64,000 nt of DNA from Candidatus Vesicomyidisocius sp. Pext_18_S21 (GTDB taxonomy: Bacteria; Pseudomonadota; Gammaproteobacteria; PS1; Pseudothioglobaceae), in assembly GCA_021730165.1 (NCBI GenBank), contig CP072535.1:310001-374000 (forward strand), read 5' to 3'. Within the stretch, counting starts at the first letter, position 1. Each line of letters opens with the position of its first letter. Below are positions 17,690 through 29,952 of this stretch, in pieces. The notes beneath the pieces are model-generated. The model was not told where the DNA came from, did no database searches, and was given only the letters and a program-made list of their open reading frames with translations. The position numbers and the translations under genes are program-made.

Positions 17690-19120
17690 ATGGAATGGGA
17701 AACAGTTATTGGTTTAGAAATTCATGTGCAATTAAATACTAAATCTAAGATTTTTTCATCTGCTTTAACTAAGTATGGTAAAAAGCCTAATTCACAGGCT
17801 TGTGCTGTTGATTTGGGGTTGCCAGGTGTTTTACCTGTTCTTAATATTGAAGCTGTTAATAAGGCAATTAGATTTGGTGTGTCGATTAATGCACATATTA
17901 ATAAGTGTAATATATTTGATAGAAAAAATTATTTCTATCCAGATTTACCTAAAGGCTATCAAATCTCACAAATGGACTGGCCTATTGTAGGTAAAGGTAA
18001 GATTGAAATAATCCTTGGTAATCAAACCAAAGTAATCGGTATCACGCGAGCACATTTAGAGGAAGATGCAGGAAAATCCATACATGATATGTTTGATGAT
18101 AATACTGCGATTGATTTAAACCGTGCAGGAATACCATTACTTGAAATTGTTTCTGAGCCTGATATAAGTAGTGCTAAGGAGGCAGTAGCCTATACTAAAA
18201 AAGTTCATACTCTAGTTCAGTATATTGATATTTGTGATGGTAATATGCAAGAAGGTTCATTTCGTTTTGATGTAAATATTTCTATTCGTCCTAAGGGACA
18301 AAAAGAACTTGGTATACGTACAGAGTTAAAAAATATTAATTCATTTAAATTTTTAGAACGTGCAATTAATTTTGAAGTTAAGCGTCAGAAGGATGTTCTT
18401 GAAGATAGTGAGAAAGTTGTGCAAGAAACTCGTTTGTATGATTCTGTAAAAAATGAAACTCGTTCTATGCGCTTAAAAGAAGAAACAAATGATTATCGTT
18501 ATTTTCCAGATCCAGATTTACTACCTGTTGAGATTTCTAATGAATTATTAGAAAAAGTTAAACAAACCTTACCAGAATTGCCTGATCAGAAAAAAATAAG
18601 GTTTGTTACAGAATTAGGCTTAAGTGAATACGATGCAGATGTACTTATTTCCCAAAAATCTTTGGCTGATTATTTTGAAGTCATGCTTGAAAATAATATT
18701 GTTAATGCTAAACTTTGCGCTAATTGGGTTATGGGTGAATTATCAGCTGCTTTAAATAAGTATCAAATTAACATCCAAAACTCACCTATTACCGCACAAT
18801 CTTTATCATTATTAATAAGCCGTATTAGTGATGACACTATTTCTGTAAAGACTGCTAAAGATGTGTTTAAATATATGTGGGATAGTAAAAATAGTGCAGA
18901 TGAGATTATTCGAGTTAAAGGTCTAAAACAGATGACTAACATGGTCGAAATTGAGGTAATTATAGAACAAGTTATTGCTAATAGTACATTACAAGTATCC
19001 CAATTTAAATTGGGTAATAACAAGATTTTAGGATTTTTTATAGGTAAAATTATGAAACTTACTAGTGGTAAGGTTAATCCTAAACAAGTTAATAAATTAC
19101 TTAGGAAGAAGTTACTTTAA
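17690..19120 (+). CDS. gatB: Asp/Glu-tRNA amidotransferase subunit B
   Basis: A 476-residue subunit that binds and activates misacylated tRNA. The N-terminus [21 protein letters not shown] and the segment [17 protein letters not shown] are characteristic, and the C-terminal YqeY-like tail domain is present (about residues 330-476). It receives ammonia from GatA and amidates the glutamate or aspartate on the tRNA. It is the last gene of the run that starts at ileS, and is followed by 814 non-coding bases. Confidence 0.97.
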   Translation: MEWETVIGLEIHVQLNTKSKIFSSALTKYGKKPNSQACAVDLGLPGVLPVLNIEAVNKAIRFGVSINAHINKCNIFDRKNYFYPDLPKGYQISQMDWPIVGKGKIEIILGNQTKVIGITRAHLEEDAGKSIHDMFDDNTAIDLNRAGIPLLEIVSEPDISSAKEAVAYTKKVHTLVQYIDICDGNMQEGSFRFDVNISIRPKGQKELGIRTELKNINSFKFLERAINFEVKRQKDVLEDSEKVVQETRLYDSVKNETRSMRLKEETNDYRYFPDPDLLPVEISNELLEKVKQTLPELPDQKKIRFVTELGLSEYDADVLISQKSLADYFEVMLENNIVNAKLCANWVMGELSAALNKYQINIQNSPITAQSLSLLISRISDDTISVKTAKDVFKYMWDSKNSADEIIRVKGLKQMTNMVEIEVIIEQVIANSTLQVSQFKLGNNKILGFFIGKIMKLTSGKVNPKQVNKLLRKKLL

Positions 19121-19344
19121 AAAAGCTGTATCTTACCGTGTTGTTTCAATAGTTAAACAAGTTATCTTAGTTCATAAAAATCAAGTTTAAAGCTAAAATA
19201 AATTCCAATAGATTTATTATTAGTATTCATGCAGGATCTAGATTTAATTATTTATTCCCTTAGTTAAACAATAGACGAGGTAGAAGGTTTAAGATATTAA
19301 ATAGTTATTTAGAGTTGTAAGGGATAAACACTTTATTCGTGTAG

Positions 19345-19455
19345 TATAAATAGATGTGGTATTGTACTTATCTACATAAGGGGTTAATATTTGATTATTG
19401 TTAGATAAAATATTGAAATAAGGGTGATTTATATACAATACCACATCTATTTATA
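19345..19455. repeat. 22-bp perfect inverted repeat with 67-base spacer
   Basis: The left arm (19345-19366) and right arm (19434-19455) are exact reverse complements over 22 bases. Inside the spacer, TTATCTA and TAGATAA also pair, so a cruciform or branched RNA is possible. No recombinase gene is nearby. Confidence 0.85.
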
Positions 19456-19755
19456 TTTATTTTGGTTATTTTGGATTGTTTGCTATATGTGGTTAAATTC
19501 TTCAAATAAGGTAAAGGTAACTGACTTATTTTATGATTGAGTATCATTCTTAGTTCATCTAAGATGAAGACATTAATATGTTGATTTTTTAATGAAGTGC
19601 TGCAAGAAATGGTAATGATTATTTTTCATTAGCCTGGTTAATTTTTTATAATTTTACAACTTACAGTTTATTGGTTGAGTTGTATTTTGAGTGATGAAGA
19701 GAAATTTAGTTTGTGTAAAAAGAGAAATAAGATAATGTATTAATTACACAATTTC

Positions 19756-19817
19756 TTGACATTAAATTCTAACTATATATTATATAGTTACTTAGTATAA
19801 GTATTAATTATTAATAC
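19756..19817 (+). promoter_or_regulatory. Orphan promoter-like site with two palindromes
   Basis: A perfect TTGACA (19756-19761) is followed 18 bases later by TTATAT. The -10 region lies within the palindrome TAACTATATA-T-TATATAGTTA (19770-19790). Ten bases on is a second palindrome, GTATTAAT-T-ATTAATAC (19801-19817). The arrangement resembles a repressor-controlled promoter, but no gene follows on this strand until proS at 20599. Confidence 0.35.
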
Positions 19818-19934
19818 AGAAGATAAATTTTATTTGATTTATTAAGTAATATTTTTGAAATCGGTTAAGACTACGAAGTCTTATATTTATGGAATAGCAG
19901 ATTGGTTATAATGGTTTGAAGTAAGTTGTTTATC

Positions 19935-20564
19935 TTAAATAAGACCAGTTATATTAAACATAAATTGTTGAATAATTTTCACAACGGGAAAGACAATCCA
20001 TTGAAATATACCTAAGAATAATAAGCCTAATAAAATATATAAACCATAAGGTTCTAACTGATTGTATTGATAAGATAATTTTCTTGGTAGTAGTGAGCTT
20101 ACTACACGAGCACCGTCGAGTGGTGGTAATGGCAATAGATTAAACACTGCTAATACCAAGTTAATTTGAATACCAACCTGCCCCATTTTAATTAGAAATT
20201 GAGAGCTAATTGTGATTGCTAGTAAAATTATTATTAGCCATATAATTGCCATGATTAAATTTGACACAGGTCCAGCAACTGCTACCCAAAGCATGTCTTT
20301 TTTAGGTGATCTAAGTGCATTAAAATTAATAGGTACAGGTTTAGCCCAGCCAAAAATAAATCCTGAAGTAATATATAAAAAAGCAGGTATTAAAATAGTG
20401 CCAATTAGGGAAATATGTTTTATAGGGTTAAGCGTAATTCTGCCCATTATTTTAGCGCTATGATCCCCTAGTATTGAGGCAATCCAACCATGTGCTGTTT
20501 CATGTACAGTAATTGCAAATAGTACGGGAATTGTCCAAATTAAAAGTGTTTGAATATCGATCAT
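19935..20564 (-). CDS. Site-2 protease family membrane metalloprotease (M50)
   Basis: A 209-residue polytopic protein with the zinc motif HETAH (about residues 21-25) in the first membrane region and the third-ligand motif NLLPLPPLDGAR in a later helix. These mark the compact S2P/M50 family, relatives of RseP without PDZ domains. Such proteases cut within membrane-spanning helices; substrates of this small form are mostly unknown. The segment GRITLNPIKHISLIGTILIP is also typical. It is read divergently from proS, with only 34 bases between starts, so control regions must overlap. Confidence 0.88.
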   Translation of the reverse strand: MIDIQTLLIWTIPVLFAITVHETAHGWIASILGDHSAKIMGRITLNPIKHISLIGTILIPAFLYITSGFIFGWAKPVPINFNALRSPKKDMLWVAVAGPVSNLIMAIIWLIIILLAITISSQFLIKMGQVGIQINLVLAVFNLLPLPPLDGARVVSSLLPRKLSYQYNQLEPYGLYILLGLLFLGIFQWIVFPVVKIIQQFMFNITGLI

Positions 20565-20598
20565 ATGTAAAATTGAATGTTTTTTCTTGTCATTATAG

Positions 20599-22281
20599 AT
20601 GAAAACAACGAAGCTTTTAATCCCGACTCAAAAAGAAGTACCTAATGATGCAAAAATTATCTCGCATCAATTAATGATTCGTGCAGGACTTATTTCTAAA
20701 TTAGCATTAGGGTTGTATTCATACTTGCCAATAGGGATAAGAGTATTACAAAAAGTTGAGAATATTATTCGACAAGAAATGAATAAATCAGGTGCTCAAG
20801 AGGTGTTAATGCCAATTGTGCAACCTGCAGAGCTTTGGAAAGAATCTGGTAGGTGGGATAAATATGGTGCTGAATTATTACGTTTTACCGATCGTCATCA
20901 ACGTGAATTTTGTTTGGGACCAACGCATGAAGAAGTGATTACGCATTTGGCAATGCAATATTTACGTAGTTATAAGCAATTGCCAATGAATTTTTATCAA
21001 ATTCAAACTAAATTTAGAGATGAAATTCGTCCTCGTTTTGGAGTAATTCGTATGCGTGAATTTATCATGAAAGATGCGTATTCATTTCATCTTGACGATG
21101 CCTCTTTACAAGAGACTTATGAGGTTATGTATAAAACTTATTGCGATATTTTTAATCGATTAGGACTTGATTATCGTATAGTTTTAGCAGATTCTGGTTC
21201 AATTGGGGGGGATGCTTCACATGAATTTCATGTATTGGCAGACAGTGGAGAGGATACGATTTGTTTTTCAGATGAGTCAGATTATGCAGCTAATATCGAA
21301 AAAGTTACTTTTTCTAAACAAGAAAAAACTTGTCAGTCTACTACAGTTGAATCAAAAGTTCTAACTAAGGAAAAAACTAGTATTGAAGATGTTTCTAAGT
21401 TTTTGAATGTTAAAGAGGTAAATTGCGTTAAAATTTTGATTATTAAAACTAAAGATGGCTTTAAGGCCTTAGCGTTACGCGGTGACCATGAGTTAAATGA
21501 AATAAAAATACATAACTTATTTGGCGATTTTGAGTTTTCAACAAATAATGAAATTAAGAATTTAGGTTTAAAGAAAGGCTTTATAGGTATAAAAAATTTA
21601 GATATTGATTTGATTGTTGATTATTCAGCCAGTGTGTTGTGTGATTTTGTTTGTGGTGCTAACGAGTATAATTATCACCTAATAGGTGTTAATTGGAAAG
21701 GTATTAAATTTATTAATGCTGATTTACGTAATGCTGTAGATGGAGATTATTCTCCAGATGGAAAAGGAAAGTTGATGATTAAGCGTGGTATTGAGGTAGG
21801 GCATATTTTTCAGCTAGGTACTAAGTATTCTAGTGTTATGAAAGCTAACGTTATTGGGGAATCTGGTAAAGCAGTTACAATTACAATGGGATGTTATGGT
21901 ATTGGTGTAACTCGTATTATTGCAGCTTTTATTGAACAAAATCATGATGATAAAGGGATTATTTTTTCTCAAGCGATTGCGCCTTTTCAAATTGTTATTG
22001 TGCCGATTAATTATAATAAATCTACTCGTGTAAAAGCATTGGCTGATAAGCTTTATCAGCAGTTTATTAAGGCAAGTATTGATGTTTTACTAGATGATAG
22101 AAAAGAGCATGTTGGTATTATGTTTGCTGATTCTGAACTACTTGGCATTCCACACAGAATGGTGATTAGTGACACGCATGCTGACAATGGAAATGTGGAA
22201 TACAAAGCTAGAAATAAGACAAATAAAATAGAAATAAAATTTGATGATGCTTTGTCATTTATTCAATCTAAGATGATATAA
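20599..22281 (+). CDS. proS: Prolyl-tRNA synthetase
   Basis: A class II synthetase of 560 residues, near the bacterial type length. Motif 2 is seen in [25 protein letters not shown], and motif 3 in [14 protein letters not shown]. Residues of about 220-385 form the inserted editing domain that removes misacylated alanine ([20 protein letters not shown] at its start). It charges tRNA-Pro. psd follows 6 bases after the stop, probably in the same transcript. Confidence 0.96.
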   Translation: MKTTKLLIPTQKEVPNDAKIISHQLMIRAGLISKLALGLYSYLPIGIRVLQKVENIIRQEMNKSGAQEVLMPIVQPAELWKESGRWDKYGAELLRFTDRHQREFCLGPTHEEVITHLAMQYLRSYKQLPMNFYQIQTKFRDEIRPRFGVIRMREFIMKDAYSFHLDDASLQETYEVMYKTYCDIFNRLGLDYRIVLADSGSIGGDASHEFHVLADSGEDTICFSDESDYAANIEKVTFSKQEKTCQSTTVESKVLTKEKTSIEDVSKFLNVKEVNCVKILIIKTKDGFKALALRGDHELNEIKIHNLFGDFEFSTNNEIKNLGLKKGFIGIKNLDIDLIVDYSASVLCDFVCGANEYNYHLIGVNWKGIKFINADLRNAVDGDYSPDGKGKLMIKRGIEVGHIFQLGTKYSSVMKANVIGESGKAVTITMGCYGIGVTRIIAAFIEQNHDDKGIIFSQAIAPFQIVIVPINYNKSTRVKALADKLYQQFIKASIDVLLDDRKEHVGIMFADSELLGIPHRMVISDTHADNGNVEYKARNKTNKIEIKFDDALSFIQSKMI

Positions 22282-22287
22282 AAAATT

Positions 22288-23100
22288 ATGATCTGGTGGC
22301 AATACGTTATTCCTCAGCATTGGCTATCAAGGTTAATGTTTCGTTTTGCACGCATTAAAAATGCTTGGTTTAAAAATAGGTTTATTACTTGGTTTGTTAA
22401 GTTTTACCAGGTTAATCTATCCGAGGCAGTACGTGAAAATATTAAAGATTATCAGAATTTTAATGATTTTTTTACCAGAGAATTAAAACCAGATGCTAGA
22501 AAGATTGCTGAAAGTTTGATTATTTGTCCTGTTGATGGTAGAGTATCTAAGGTTGGTAATATCAATAGCACTCAGATTATTCAGGCTAAAAATCATAGAT
22601 ATAATGTTGAACAATTATTGGGTAATGATATTAGAAGTATTGAGTTTAAAGTAGGATTTTTTGCTACTATTTATTTATCGCCTAAAGATTATCATCGTAT
22701 TCATATGCCTTATGATGGTAAATTAATTTCAATGAGCTATATTTTAGGTGATTTGTTTTCAGTAAATCAAGTTACTACTGAAAATATAGATGGATTATTC
22801 GCTAGGAATGAACGTGTTGTATGTTATTTTGAGACTGAATTTGGTTTGTGCGCATTTATTTTAGTAGGTGCTATTTTTGTAGGTTCAATGGAAACTGTTT
22901 GGCATGGTCAAATTAATCCGCCTTTTCAAAAACGGATACAGCATTTTTCTTATTTAAATCAAGCTATTGAACTTAAAAAAGGCGAAGAAATGGGTCGGTT
23001 TAATATGGGTTCAACTGTGATTATGTTGATGTCAAACCAAATTAATAAATTTATTTTAAAAGAGGCTGAAATAGTTAGAATGGGACAGGCTTTAATTTAG
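22288..23100 (+). CDS. psd: Phosphatidylserine decarboxylase proenzyme
   Basis: A 270-residue enzyme that makes phosphatidylethanolamine, the main Gram-negative membrane lipid. It is made as a proenzyme that cleaves itself between glycine and serine to form a pyruvoyl group. The cleavage site is seen as FNMGSTVIM near the C-terminus (serine about 242). PVDGRVSKVG and SPKDYHRIHMPYDG are conserved catalytic segments. It acts at the inner membrane. Its 3' end overlaps the convergent CorB/CorC-type gene by 26 bases. Confidence 0.95.
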   Translation: MIWWQYVIPQHWLSRLMFRFARIKNAWFKNRFITWFVKFYQVNLSEAVRENIKDYQNFNDFFTRELKPDARKIAESLIICPVDGRVSKVGNINSTQIIQAKNHRYNVEQLLGNDIRSIEFKVGFFATIYLSPKDYHRIHMPYDGKLISMSYILGDLFSVNQVTTENIDGLFARNERVVCYFETEFGLCAFILVGAIFVGSMETVWHGQINPPFQKRIQHFSYLNQAIELKKGEEMGRFNMGSTVIMLMSNQINKFILKEAEIVRMGQALI

Positions 23101-24334
23101 TTATTTTAACTAATTTAATAGTTTGGTTAGAAATTTGTATAATTTCAATTAGTATGTTGTTAATTTTTAAACTAACATCACGTTTAGGAATGCTTTGTAA
23201 TGTCTCTAAAATTAATCCATTTAAGGTTTTTGCGTTAGTAACGGATAAGTTTAATCGTAATAAATTATTTAATTCTCGTATATTAATTCTAGGATCAACT
23301 AAGTAACTACCATCTTTCTGTTTGGTAATTTCATCAATACTCTCATTTTGGTTTGAAGTGAACTGTCCTACAATTTCTTCTAAAATATCTTCTAATACGA
23401 TCATGCCACGTACCTCTCCGTATTCATCTACAATTAAACCTAGTCGTCTTTTTTGTTGTTGAAAATGTGCCAATTGGTTGGCAAGGCTAGTACCTTCTGG
23501 TACAAAATAAGGCTTGTGAATCAATGCTAACGTATTGTCAATGCTGAAATTACCCTTTGCATATAGATTTACAATATCGCGCATATGCAATACACCAGTA
23601 ATATTGTCACTTGATGTGTCGTAAGTGATAAGCCTAGTATGTTGTATACGTTGTAATTGTTTTAAAATTTTATCAGGTTTATTAATATCGATACTAATTA
23701 ACTCGTGTCTAGGAATCATAATATCTTCGACTTTAACTTTTTCTAGGTCAATAATATTGAGTAACATTTTTTGATAATTAGAAGCAATAACAGGTTTAGC
23801 ATCGCTAACCACCATTTTTAACTCTTCTGAGCTAACAAGATTATTGTTTGTTTCACTTTGTATACTAAATATTGTCAATATTATTTTTGATAATTGAGCA
23901 ATTATCCAAACAAAAGGTTTAAATATTTTGATTAACAACTCAATGATAATGGAGACTGGTAAAGCAATTTTTTCAGGGTTTTTAGCGGCAAATGTTTTTG
24001 GTGTTGTTTCTGCAAAAACTAAGATAATAAAAGTTAATGTTAAAGAGGCTAATACAATTGAACTTTCGCCCCATAGTTTAATGGCTAGTATTGTAGTGAT
24101 ACTAGAGGCAAAAATATTAACTAAGTTATTTCCTAATAGGATTGTTCCAATTAGACTGTCTAAGTTATTAAGTAAATATTGGGTACGTTTTGCATTTTTA
24201 TTGTTTCTGCTTAAGACTTTAAGACGATAGCGATTAATTGCCATCATTGATGTTTCAGTACTAGAGAAAAATGCAGAACTTAGTATTAATCCAAAAAGTA
24301 TAATACTAAGCCAAAAAGTTGAGAGTGATTCCAA
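23075..24334 (-). CDS. CorB/HlyC-CorC family membrane protein with CBS domains
   Basis: A 419-residue protein with an N-terminal DUF21/CNNM membrane domain of about four helices (SAFFSSTETSMMAINRYRL is the signature). Two CBS domains follow (about 200-325, including VEDIMIPRHELISID and RLGLIVDEYGEVRGMIVLEDILEEI), then a C-terminal CorC/HlyC transporter-associated domain. Relatives are linked to magnesium or cobalt efflux and sodium-coupled magnesium transport. CBS domains usually bind adenine nucleotides. The 3' end overlaps psd tail to tail. The gene lies 36 bases downstream of eno on the same strand. Confidence 0.88.
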   Translation of the reverse strand: MESLSTFWLSIILFGLILSSAFFSSTETSMMAINRYRLKVLSRNNKNAKRTQYLLNNLDSLIGTILLGNNLVNIFASSITTILAIKLWGESSIVLASLTLTFIILVFAETTPKTFAAKNPEKIALPVSIIIELLIKIFKPFVWIIAQLSKIILTIFSIQSETNNNLVSSEELKMVVSDAKPVIASNYQKMLLNIIDLEKVKVEDIMIPRHELISIDINKPDKILKQLQRIQHTRLITYDTSSDNITGVLHMRDIVNLYAKGNFSIDNTLALIHKPYFVPEGTSLANQLAHFQQQKRRLGLIVDEYGEVRGMIVLEDILEEIVGQFTSNQNESIDEITKQKDGSYLVDPRINIRELNNLLRLNLSVTNAKTLNGLILETLQSIPKRDVSLKINNILIEIIQISNQTIKLVKITKLKPVPF

Positions 24335-24370
24335 TCTAATTGTACTAACTTGTTATATAAAGTAACAAGT

Positions 24371-26299
<1,929 letters not shown>

Positions 26300-27397
26300 T
26301 TATTCAAAAAATGCTTTCATTTTACCAAAGAAAGAGTTTGATTCAGGGTGATGTTTTTTACCACATGAGTTTGAAAATTTTTGTAGTAAGTCTTGTTGTT
26401 TTTTGCTAAGATTGATAGGTGTTTCAAGTTTAACTTTACAGATAACATCGCCAGAACCACCATGTTGAAGATGGGTAATTCCTTTACTACGTAAGCGAAA
26501 TAGTTTACCAGTTTGTGTACCTGCTGGGACTTTTATGTTTAATTTATTGTCAAGTGTAGGGACTTCAACTTGCCCTCCTAATACTGCAGTTGCAAAGTCA
26601 ATGGGTACTTCGCAATATAAATCGCTATCTTGACGTTCAAAAATAGCGTGTTTCTTAACATGAATTTGTACGTATAAATCACCACTAAGACCACCTCTAA
26701 TACCTGCTTCACCTTCGCCACTTAAACGAATTCTATTATCTGTATCTACTCCTGCAGGTATTTTGACAGATAGTGTTTTTTGTTTGTGTATTACACCTTT
26801 TCCATGGCAATTACTACAATTTGATTCGATTCTTTGACCAGTACCAGAACAAGCACTACAAGTACGTTGAACGGTAAAAAATCCTTGTTGTATTTGTATT
26901 TGTCCTGCACCTCCACAAGTTAAGCATGTTTTAACATTGGTGCCAGGTTTTGCACCATTACCTGAACAAGTATCGCAAGTTTCATTTTTTGGAATACGAA
27001 TTTTAACGGTAGTACCTTGTGCTGCCTCTTTTAAATCAATTTCTAAATCATAACGTAAATCTGATCCACGATTATTTGATTGTTGAGAACCACCACCAAA
27101 AATATCACCAAAAATATCACCAAATCCGCTACTACTGAATGATGTACCACTAGTGGTACCTGCATTACCATTGATACCAGCATGTCCAAATTGATCATAT
27201 GCTTGACGTTTTTGAGTATCAGATAAAATAGCGTATGCTTTTTGAATTTCTTTAAATTTTTTTTCAGCTAACTCTTTGTTATCTTTAACTCGGTCAGGGT
27301 GGTGTTTCATTGCTAAGCGTTTATAAGCTTTTTTAATTTGCTTAACGTCTGTATTCTTTGCAATACCTAATATTTCGTAAAAATCTCTTTGTGACAT
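26300..27397 (-). CDS. dnaJ: Co-chaperone DnaJ
   Basis: A 365-residue type I J-protein that delivers clients to DnaK and stimulates its ATPase. The J domain holds the HPD motif in MKHHPDRV (about residues 31-38). A Gly/Phe-rich linker follows (about 75-115). Four zinc-binding repeats are intact: CDTCSGNG, CLTCGGAG, CSACSGTG and CSNCHGKG. The C-terminal substrate-binding domains are complete. It lies 73 bases downstream of dnaK on the same strand and probably shares its heat-shock transcript. Confidence 0.97.
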   Translation of the reverse strand: MSQRDFYEILGIAKNTDVKQIKKAYKRLAMKHHPDRVKDNKELAEKKFKEIQKAYAILSDTQKRQAYDQFGHAGINGNAGTTSGTSFSSSGFGDIFGDIFGGGSQQSNNRGSDLRYDLEIDLKEAAQGTTVKIRIPKNETCDTCSGNGAKPGTNVKTCLTCGGAGQIQIQQGFFTVQRTCSACSGTGQRIESNCSNCHGKGVIHKQKTLSVKIPAGVDTDNRIRLSGEGEAGIRGGLSGDLYVQIHVKKHAIFERQDSDLYCEVPIDFATAVLGGQVEVPTLDNKLNIKVPAGTQTGKLFRLRSKGITHLQHGGSGDVICKVKLETPINLSKKQQDLLQKFSNSCGKKHHPESNSFFGKMKAFFE

Positions 27398-27470
27398 ATT
27401 TTGCCTTATTATTTAAAATAACCTTTCTCAAGTGTTGTTTATTAGCGAAGGTTTTTAGGTGTTAAACTTT

Positions 27471-29375
27471 TTATTTATCATCTTTAACCTCTTCAAAATC
27501 AGCATCAACTACATCATCAGCATTTTTATCTTCTTGAGAAGTGTTTTTAACACCTGCTTTAGCCTGCGCTTTTTCAGCTAATAGTTGTGCTTTTTCACTT
27601 AATGTTTTAACTTTAATATCAATAGCTTCTTTATCATTACCTTTAATGACTTTTTCAAGATCTGTAATAGATGTTTCAATCACTGATTTTTCATCAATAG
27701 AGATCTCATCTTTGAGTTCATCTAAAGTTTGTTTGGTTGAATGTATCAAAGCATCCGCCATGTTCTTACTGGTTACTAGTTTTTGGAATTTTTGATCCTC
27801 ATCAGCATGTGCTTCAGCGTCTTTAACCATTTTTTCGACTTCTTCATCGCTTAATCCAGATGATGCTTTAATCGTAATTGATTGCTTTTTACCGGTATTT
27901 TTATCTTTTGCAGATACATTTAAAATACCATCAGAATCAATATCAAGTGTTACTTCAATTTGAGGCTGGCCTTTAGGGGCTGAATTAATCCCTTCTAAGT
28001 TAAATTGACCTAATGATTTATTGGCACTTGATACTTCACGTTCACCCTGTAATACATGCACGGTTACTGCAGATTGATTATCAGCTGCTGTTGAGAAAAT
28101 TTGTGATGCATTAGTAGGAATGGTTGTATTTTTTTCAATTAATTTAGTCATAACTCCGCCCATTGTCTCAATGCCTAAAGATAATGGGGTTACGTCTAGT
28201 AATAGTACATCTTTAACTTCACCGCCTAATACACCTGCTTGAATGGCAGCTCCCATAGCTACTGCTTCATCTGGATTAACATCTTTTTTAGGTTCTTTAT
28301 CAAAGAAATTTTGTACCATTTTTGTAACTTTAGGCATACGTGTTTGACCACCTACTAAGATAACTTCGTCAATATCACCTGTAGATAAATCTGCATCTTT
28401 AAGTGCAGTTTTACATGGCTCTATAGTACGTTTAAGCAAGTCTTCAACCAATGATTCTAATTTAGCACGAGTGATTTTAATATTAAGATGTTTAGGACCT
28501 GAAGCATCTGCAGTTACGTAAGGTAAATTGACCTCGGTTTGTTCGGAAGAAGATAGTTCAATTTTAGCTTTTTCAGCTGCTTCTTTTAGACGTTGCAGCG
28601 CCATAGGATCATTGGTTAGATCAACACCTTGTTCTTTTTTAAATTCATCTACTAAATAGCCAATCATGCGTTGATCAAAATCTTCACCCCCTAAGAAAGT
28701 ATCACCATTGGTAGAAAGTACTTCAAAGTGCTTTTCACCATCAATATCTTCCATTTCAATGATGGAAACATCAAATGTACCACCACCTAAGTCATATACA
28801 ACAACGGTTTTATCACCTTTTACTTTGTCAACACCATAAGCTAAAGCTGCTGCAGTTGGTTCATTGATGATGCGTTTAACATTAAGACCTGCAATTTTAC
28901 CAGCATCTTTAGTTGCTTGACGTTGTGAGTCGTTAAAGTAAGCAGGAACTGTGATAACTGCTTCGGTCACTTCTTCTCCTAAATAATCTTCAGCAGTCTT
29001 TTTCATTTTACCAATGACTTTTGCTGAAATTTCAGGAGCAGCCATTTTTTTATTTTTAACTTTAACCCAAGCATCACCGTTGTCAGCTTTAACAATTTTA
29101 TAAGGTACGAGATCAATGTCTTTTTGTACAGCGTCTTCTTCAAAACGACGACCAATTAAACGCTTAATTGCGTATAGCGTATTCTCAGGATTGGTAACTG
29201 CTTGACGTTTCGCTGCTTGACCAACTAGAACCTCCTCAGAATCTTTAGGATAAGCAATAATAGATGGAGTGGTACGATCACCCTCAGAATTTTCAATAAT
29301 TTTAACGCTTCCACTATCCATAATGGCTACACATGAATTAGTTGTACCTAAGTCAATACCGATAATCTTTGACAT
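27471..29375 (-). CDS. dnaK: Chaperone DnaK (Hsp70)
   Basis: A 634-residue Hsp70. The ATPase domain begins [16 protein letters not shown] and contains [15 protein letters not shown]. The interdomain linker is seen at [19 protein letters not shown]. The substrate-binding domain and helical lid end in [14 protein letters not shown], the typical acidic EEV-containing tail. It binds exposed hydrophobic peptides in an ATP-dependent cycle with DnaJ and GrpE (grpE is not in the window). A strong AAGGAG site precedes the ATG, and a sigma-32-like promoter lies about 30 bases upstream. Confidence 0.98.
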   Translation of the reverse strand: MSKIIGIDLGTTNSCVAIMDSGSVKIIENSEGDRTTPSIIAYPKDSEEVLVGQAAKRQAVTNPENTLYAIKRLIGRRFEEDAVQKDIDLVPYKIVKADNGDAWVKVKNKKMAAPEISAKVIGKMKKTAEDYLGEEVTEAVITVPAYFNDSQRQATKDAGKIAGLNVKRIINEPTAAALAYGVDKVKGDKTVVVYDLGGGTFDVSIIEMEDIDGEKHFEVLSTNGDTFLGGEDFDQRMIGYLVDEFKKEQGVDLTNDPMALQRLKEAAEKAKIELSSSEQTEVNLPYVTADASGPKHLNIKITRAKLESLVEDLLKRTIEPCKTALKDADLSTGDIDEVILVGGQTRMPKVTKMVQNFFDKEPKKDVNPDEAVAMGAAIQAGVLGGEVKDVLLLDVTPLSLGIETMGGVMTKLIEKNTTIPTNASQIFSTAADNQSAVTVHVLQGEREVSSANKSLGQFNLEGINSAPKGQPQIEVTLDIDSDGILNVSAKDKNTGKKQSITIKASSGLSDEEVEKMVKDAEAHADEDQKFQKLVTSKNMADALIHSTKQTLDELKDEISIDEKSVIETSITDLEKVIKGNDKEAIDIKVKTLSEKAQLLAEKAQAKAGVKNTSQEDKNADDVVDADFEEVKDDK

Positions 29376-29405
29376 TTTTTACTCCTTAAGTTTAATATAC
29401 GTCCT

Positions 29406-29434
29406 ATATAGGGATGGGCATTTTTTTTTTCAAG
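29406..29434 (-). promoter_or_regulatory. Sigma-32-like heat-shock promoter of dnaK
   Basis: On the minus strand, CTTGAAA (29434-29428) matches the sigma-32 -35 consensus exactly. After 14 bases comes CCCTATAT (29413-29406), close to the CCCCATNT -10 consensus. The promoter lies between the coaD stop and dnaK. A run of ten A residues fills most of the spacer. Confidence 0.7.
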
Positions 29435-29451
29435 GATTAAGGTTAAAAAAA

Positions 29452-29928
29452 TTATAGGCGGTGTTTAAGTAGTGTTTTTACTGATGCAGGCACAAAAACA
29501 CTAATATCACCTTCTAATGCTATAATTTCTTTTATTAAAGAAGAGGAAATATTAGCGTATTGTTCGGTAGGGGTCATAAATAGAGTTTCAATGTTAGGAT
29601 TGATATGTTTATTCATAGCTGAGAGTTGATATTCGTATTCAAAATCGCTAATAGTACGTAATCCACGTAAGATCACTTGTGCATTTTGCAAACTTGCAAA
29701 GTCAACTAATAATGTGTCAAAACTTAATATCCTAATATTGTTAATATCTTCAAGTGCAGTATTGATTGTATCAATCCTATCATTAATACTTAAAAAAGCT
29801 TTTTTTTTACTATTGTGAGCAATACCAATGATAATCTCGTCGAATAATTTACAAGCTCGTTTAATTAAATCAACATGGCCATTAGTAATTGGATCAAATG
29901 AGCCTGGATAAATTGCGATTTTTTTCAT
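29452..29928 (-). CDS. coaD: Phosphopantetheine adenylyltransferase
   Basis: CoaD transfers AMP to 4'-phosphopantetheine, the penultimate step of CoA synthesis. The protein has 158 residues, the usual length. The nucleotidyltransferase motif is YPGSFDPITNGHVDLI, and the C-terminal segment SSSLIKEIIALEGDIS is conserved. VILRGLRTISDFEYE marks the substrate site. It lies 24 bases downstream of rsmD, an arrangement common in bacteria, and directly upstream of the dnaK promoter. Confidence 0.96.
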   Translation of the reverse strand: MKKIAIYPGSFDPITNGHVDLIKRACKLFDEIIIGIAHNSKKKAFLSINDRIDTINTALEDINNIRILSFDTLLVDFASLQNAQVILRGLRTISDFEYEYQLSAMNKHINPNIETLFMTPTEQYANISSSLIKEIIALEGDISVFVPASVKTLLKHRL

Positions 29929-29952
29929 AATAATGTAAATTTAATTAAAGTT

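Larger units (their letters stand above)
19121..19934. other. 814-base gene-free region
   Basis: No convincing reading frame, and no match to RNase P RNA, tmRNA, SRP RNA or 6S RNA that I can see. It holds a 22-bp inverted repeat (19345-19455), a TTGACA-led promoter-like site with two palindromes (19756-19817), and a short-loop hairpin TAAGACT-ACGA-AGTCTTA (19866-19883). It may be a decayed gene with surviving control elements, or an unannotated RNA. Confidence 0.6.

Noticed and set aside
19345-19455. Ends of an insertion sequence or MITE
   Set aside because: The spacer is only 67 bases, no target-site duplication is visible, and no second copy of the arms exists in the window.
19121-19934. 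RNase P RNA, tmRNA, 6S or SRP RNA gene
   Set aside because: None of the conserved core sequences of these RNAs could be found in the stretch.
26300-29375. grpE or another heat-shock gene attached to dnaK-dnaJ
   Set aside because: The genes flanking the pair are coaD and a gene-free stretch; no GrpE-like frame is present in the window.
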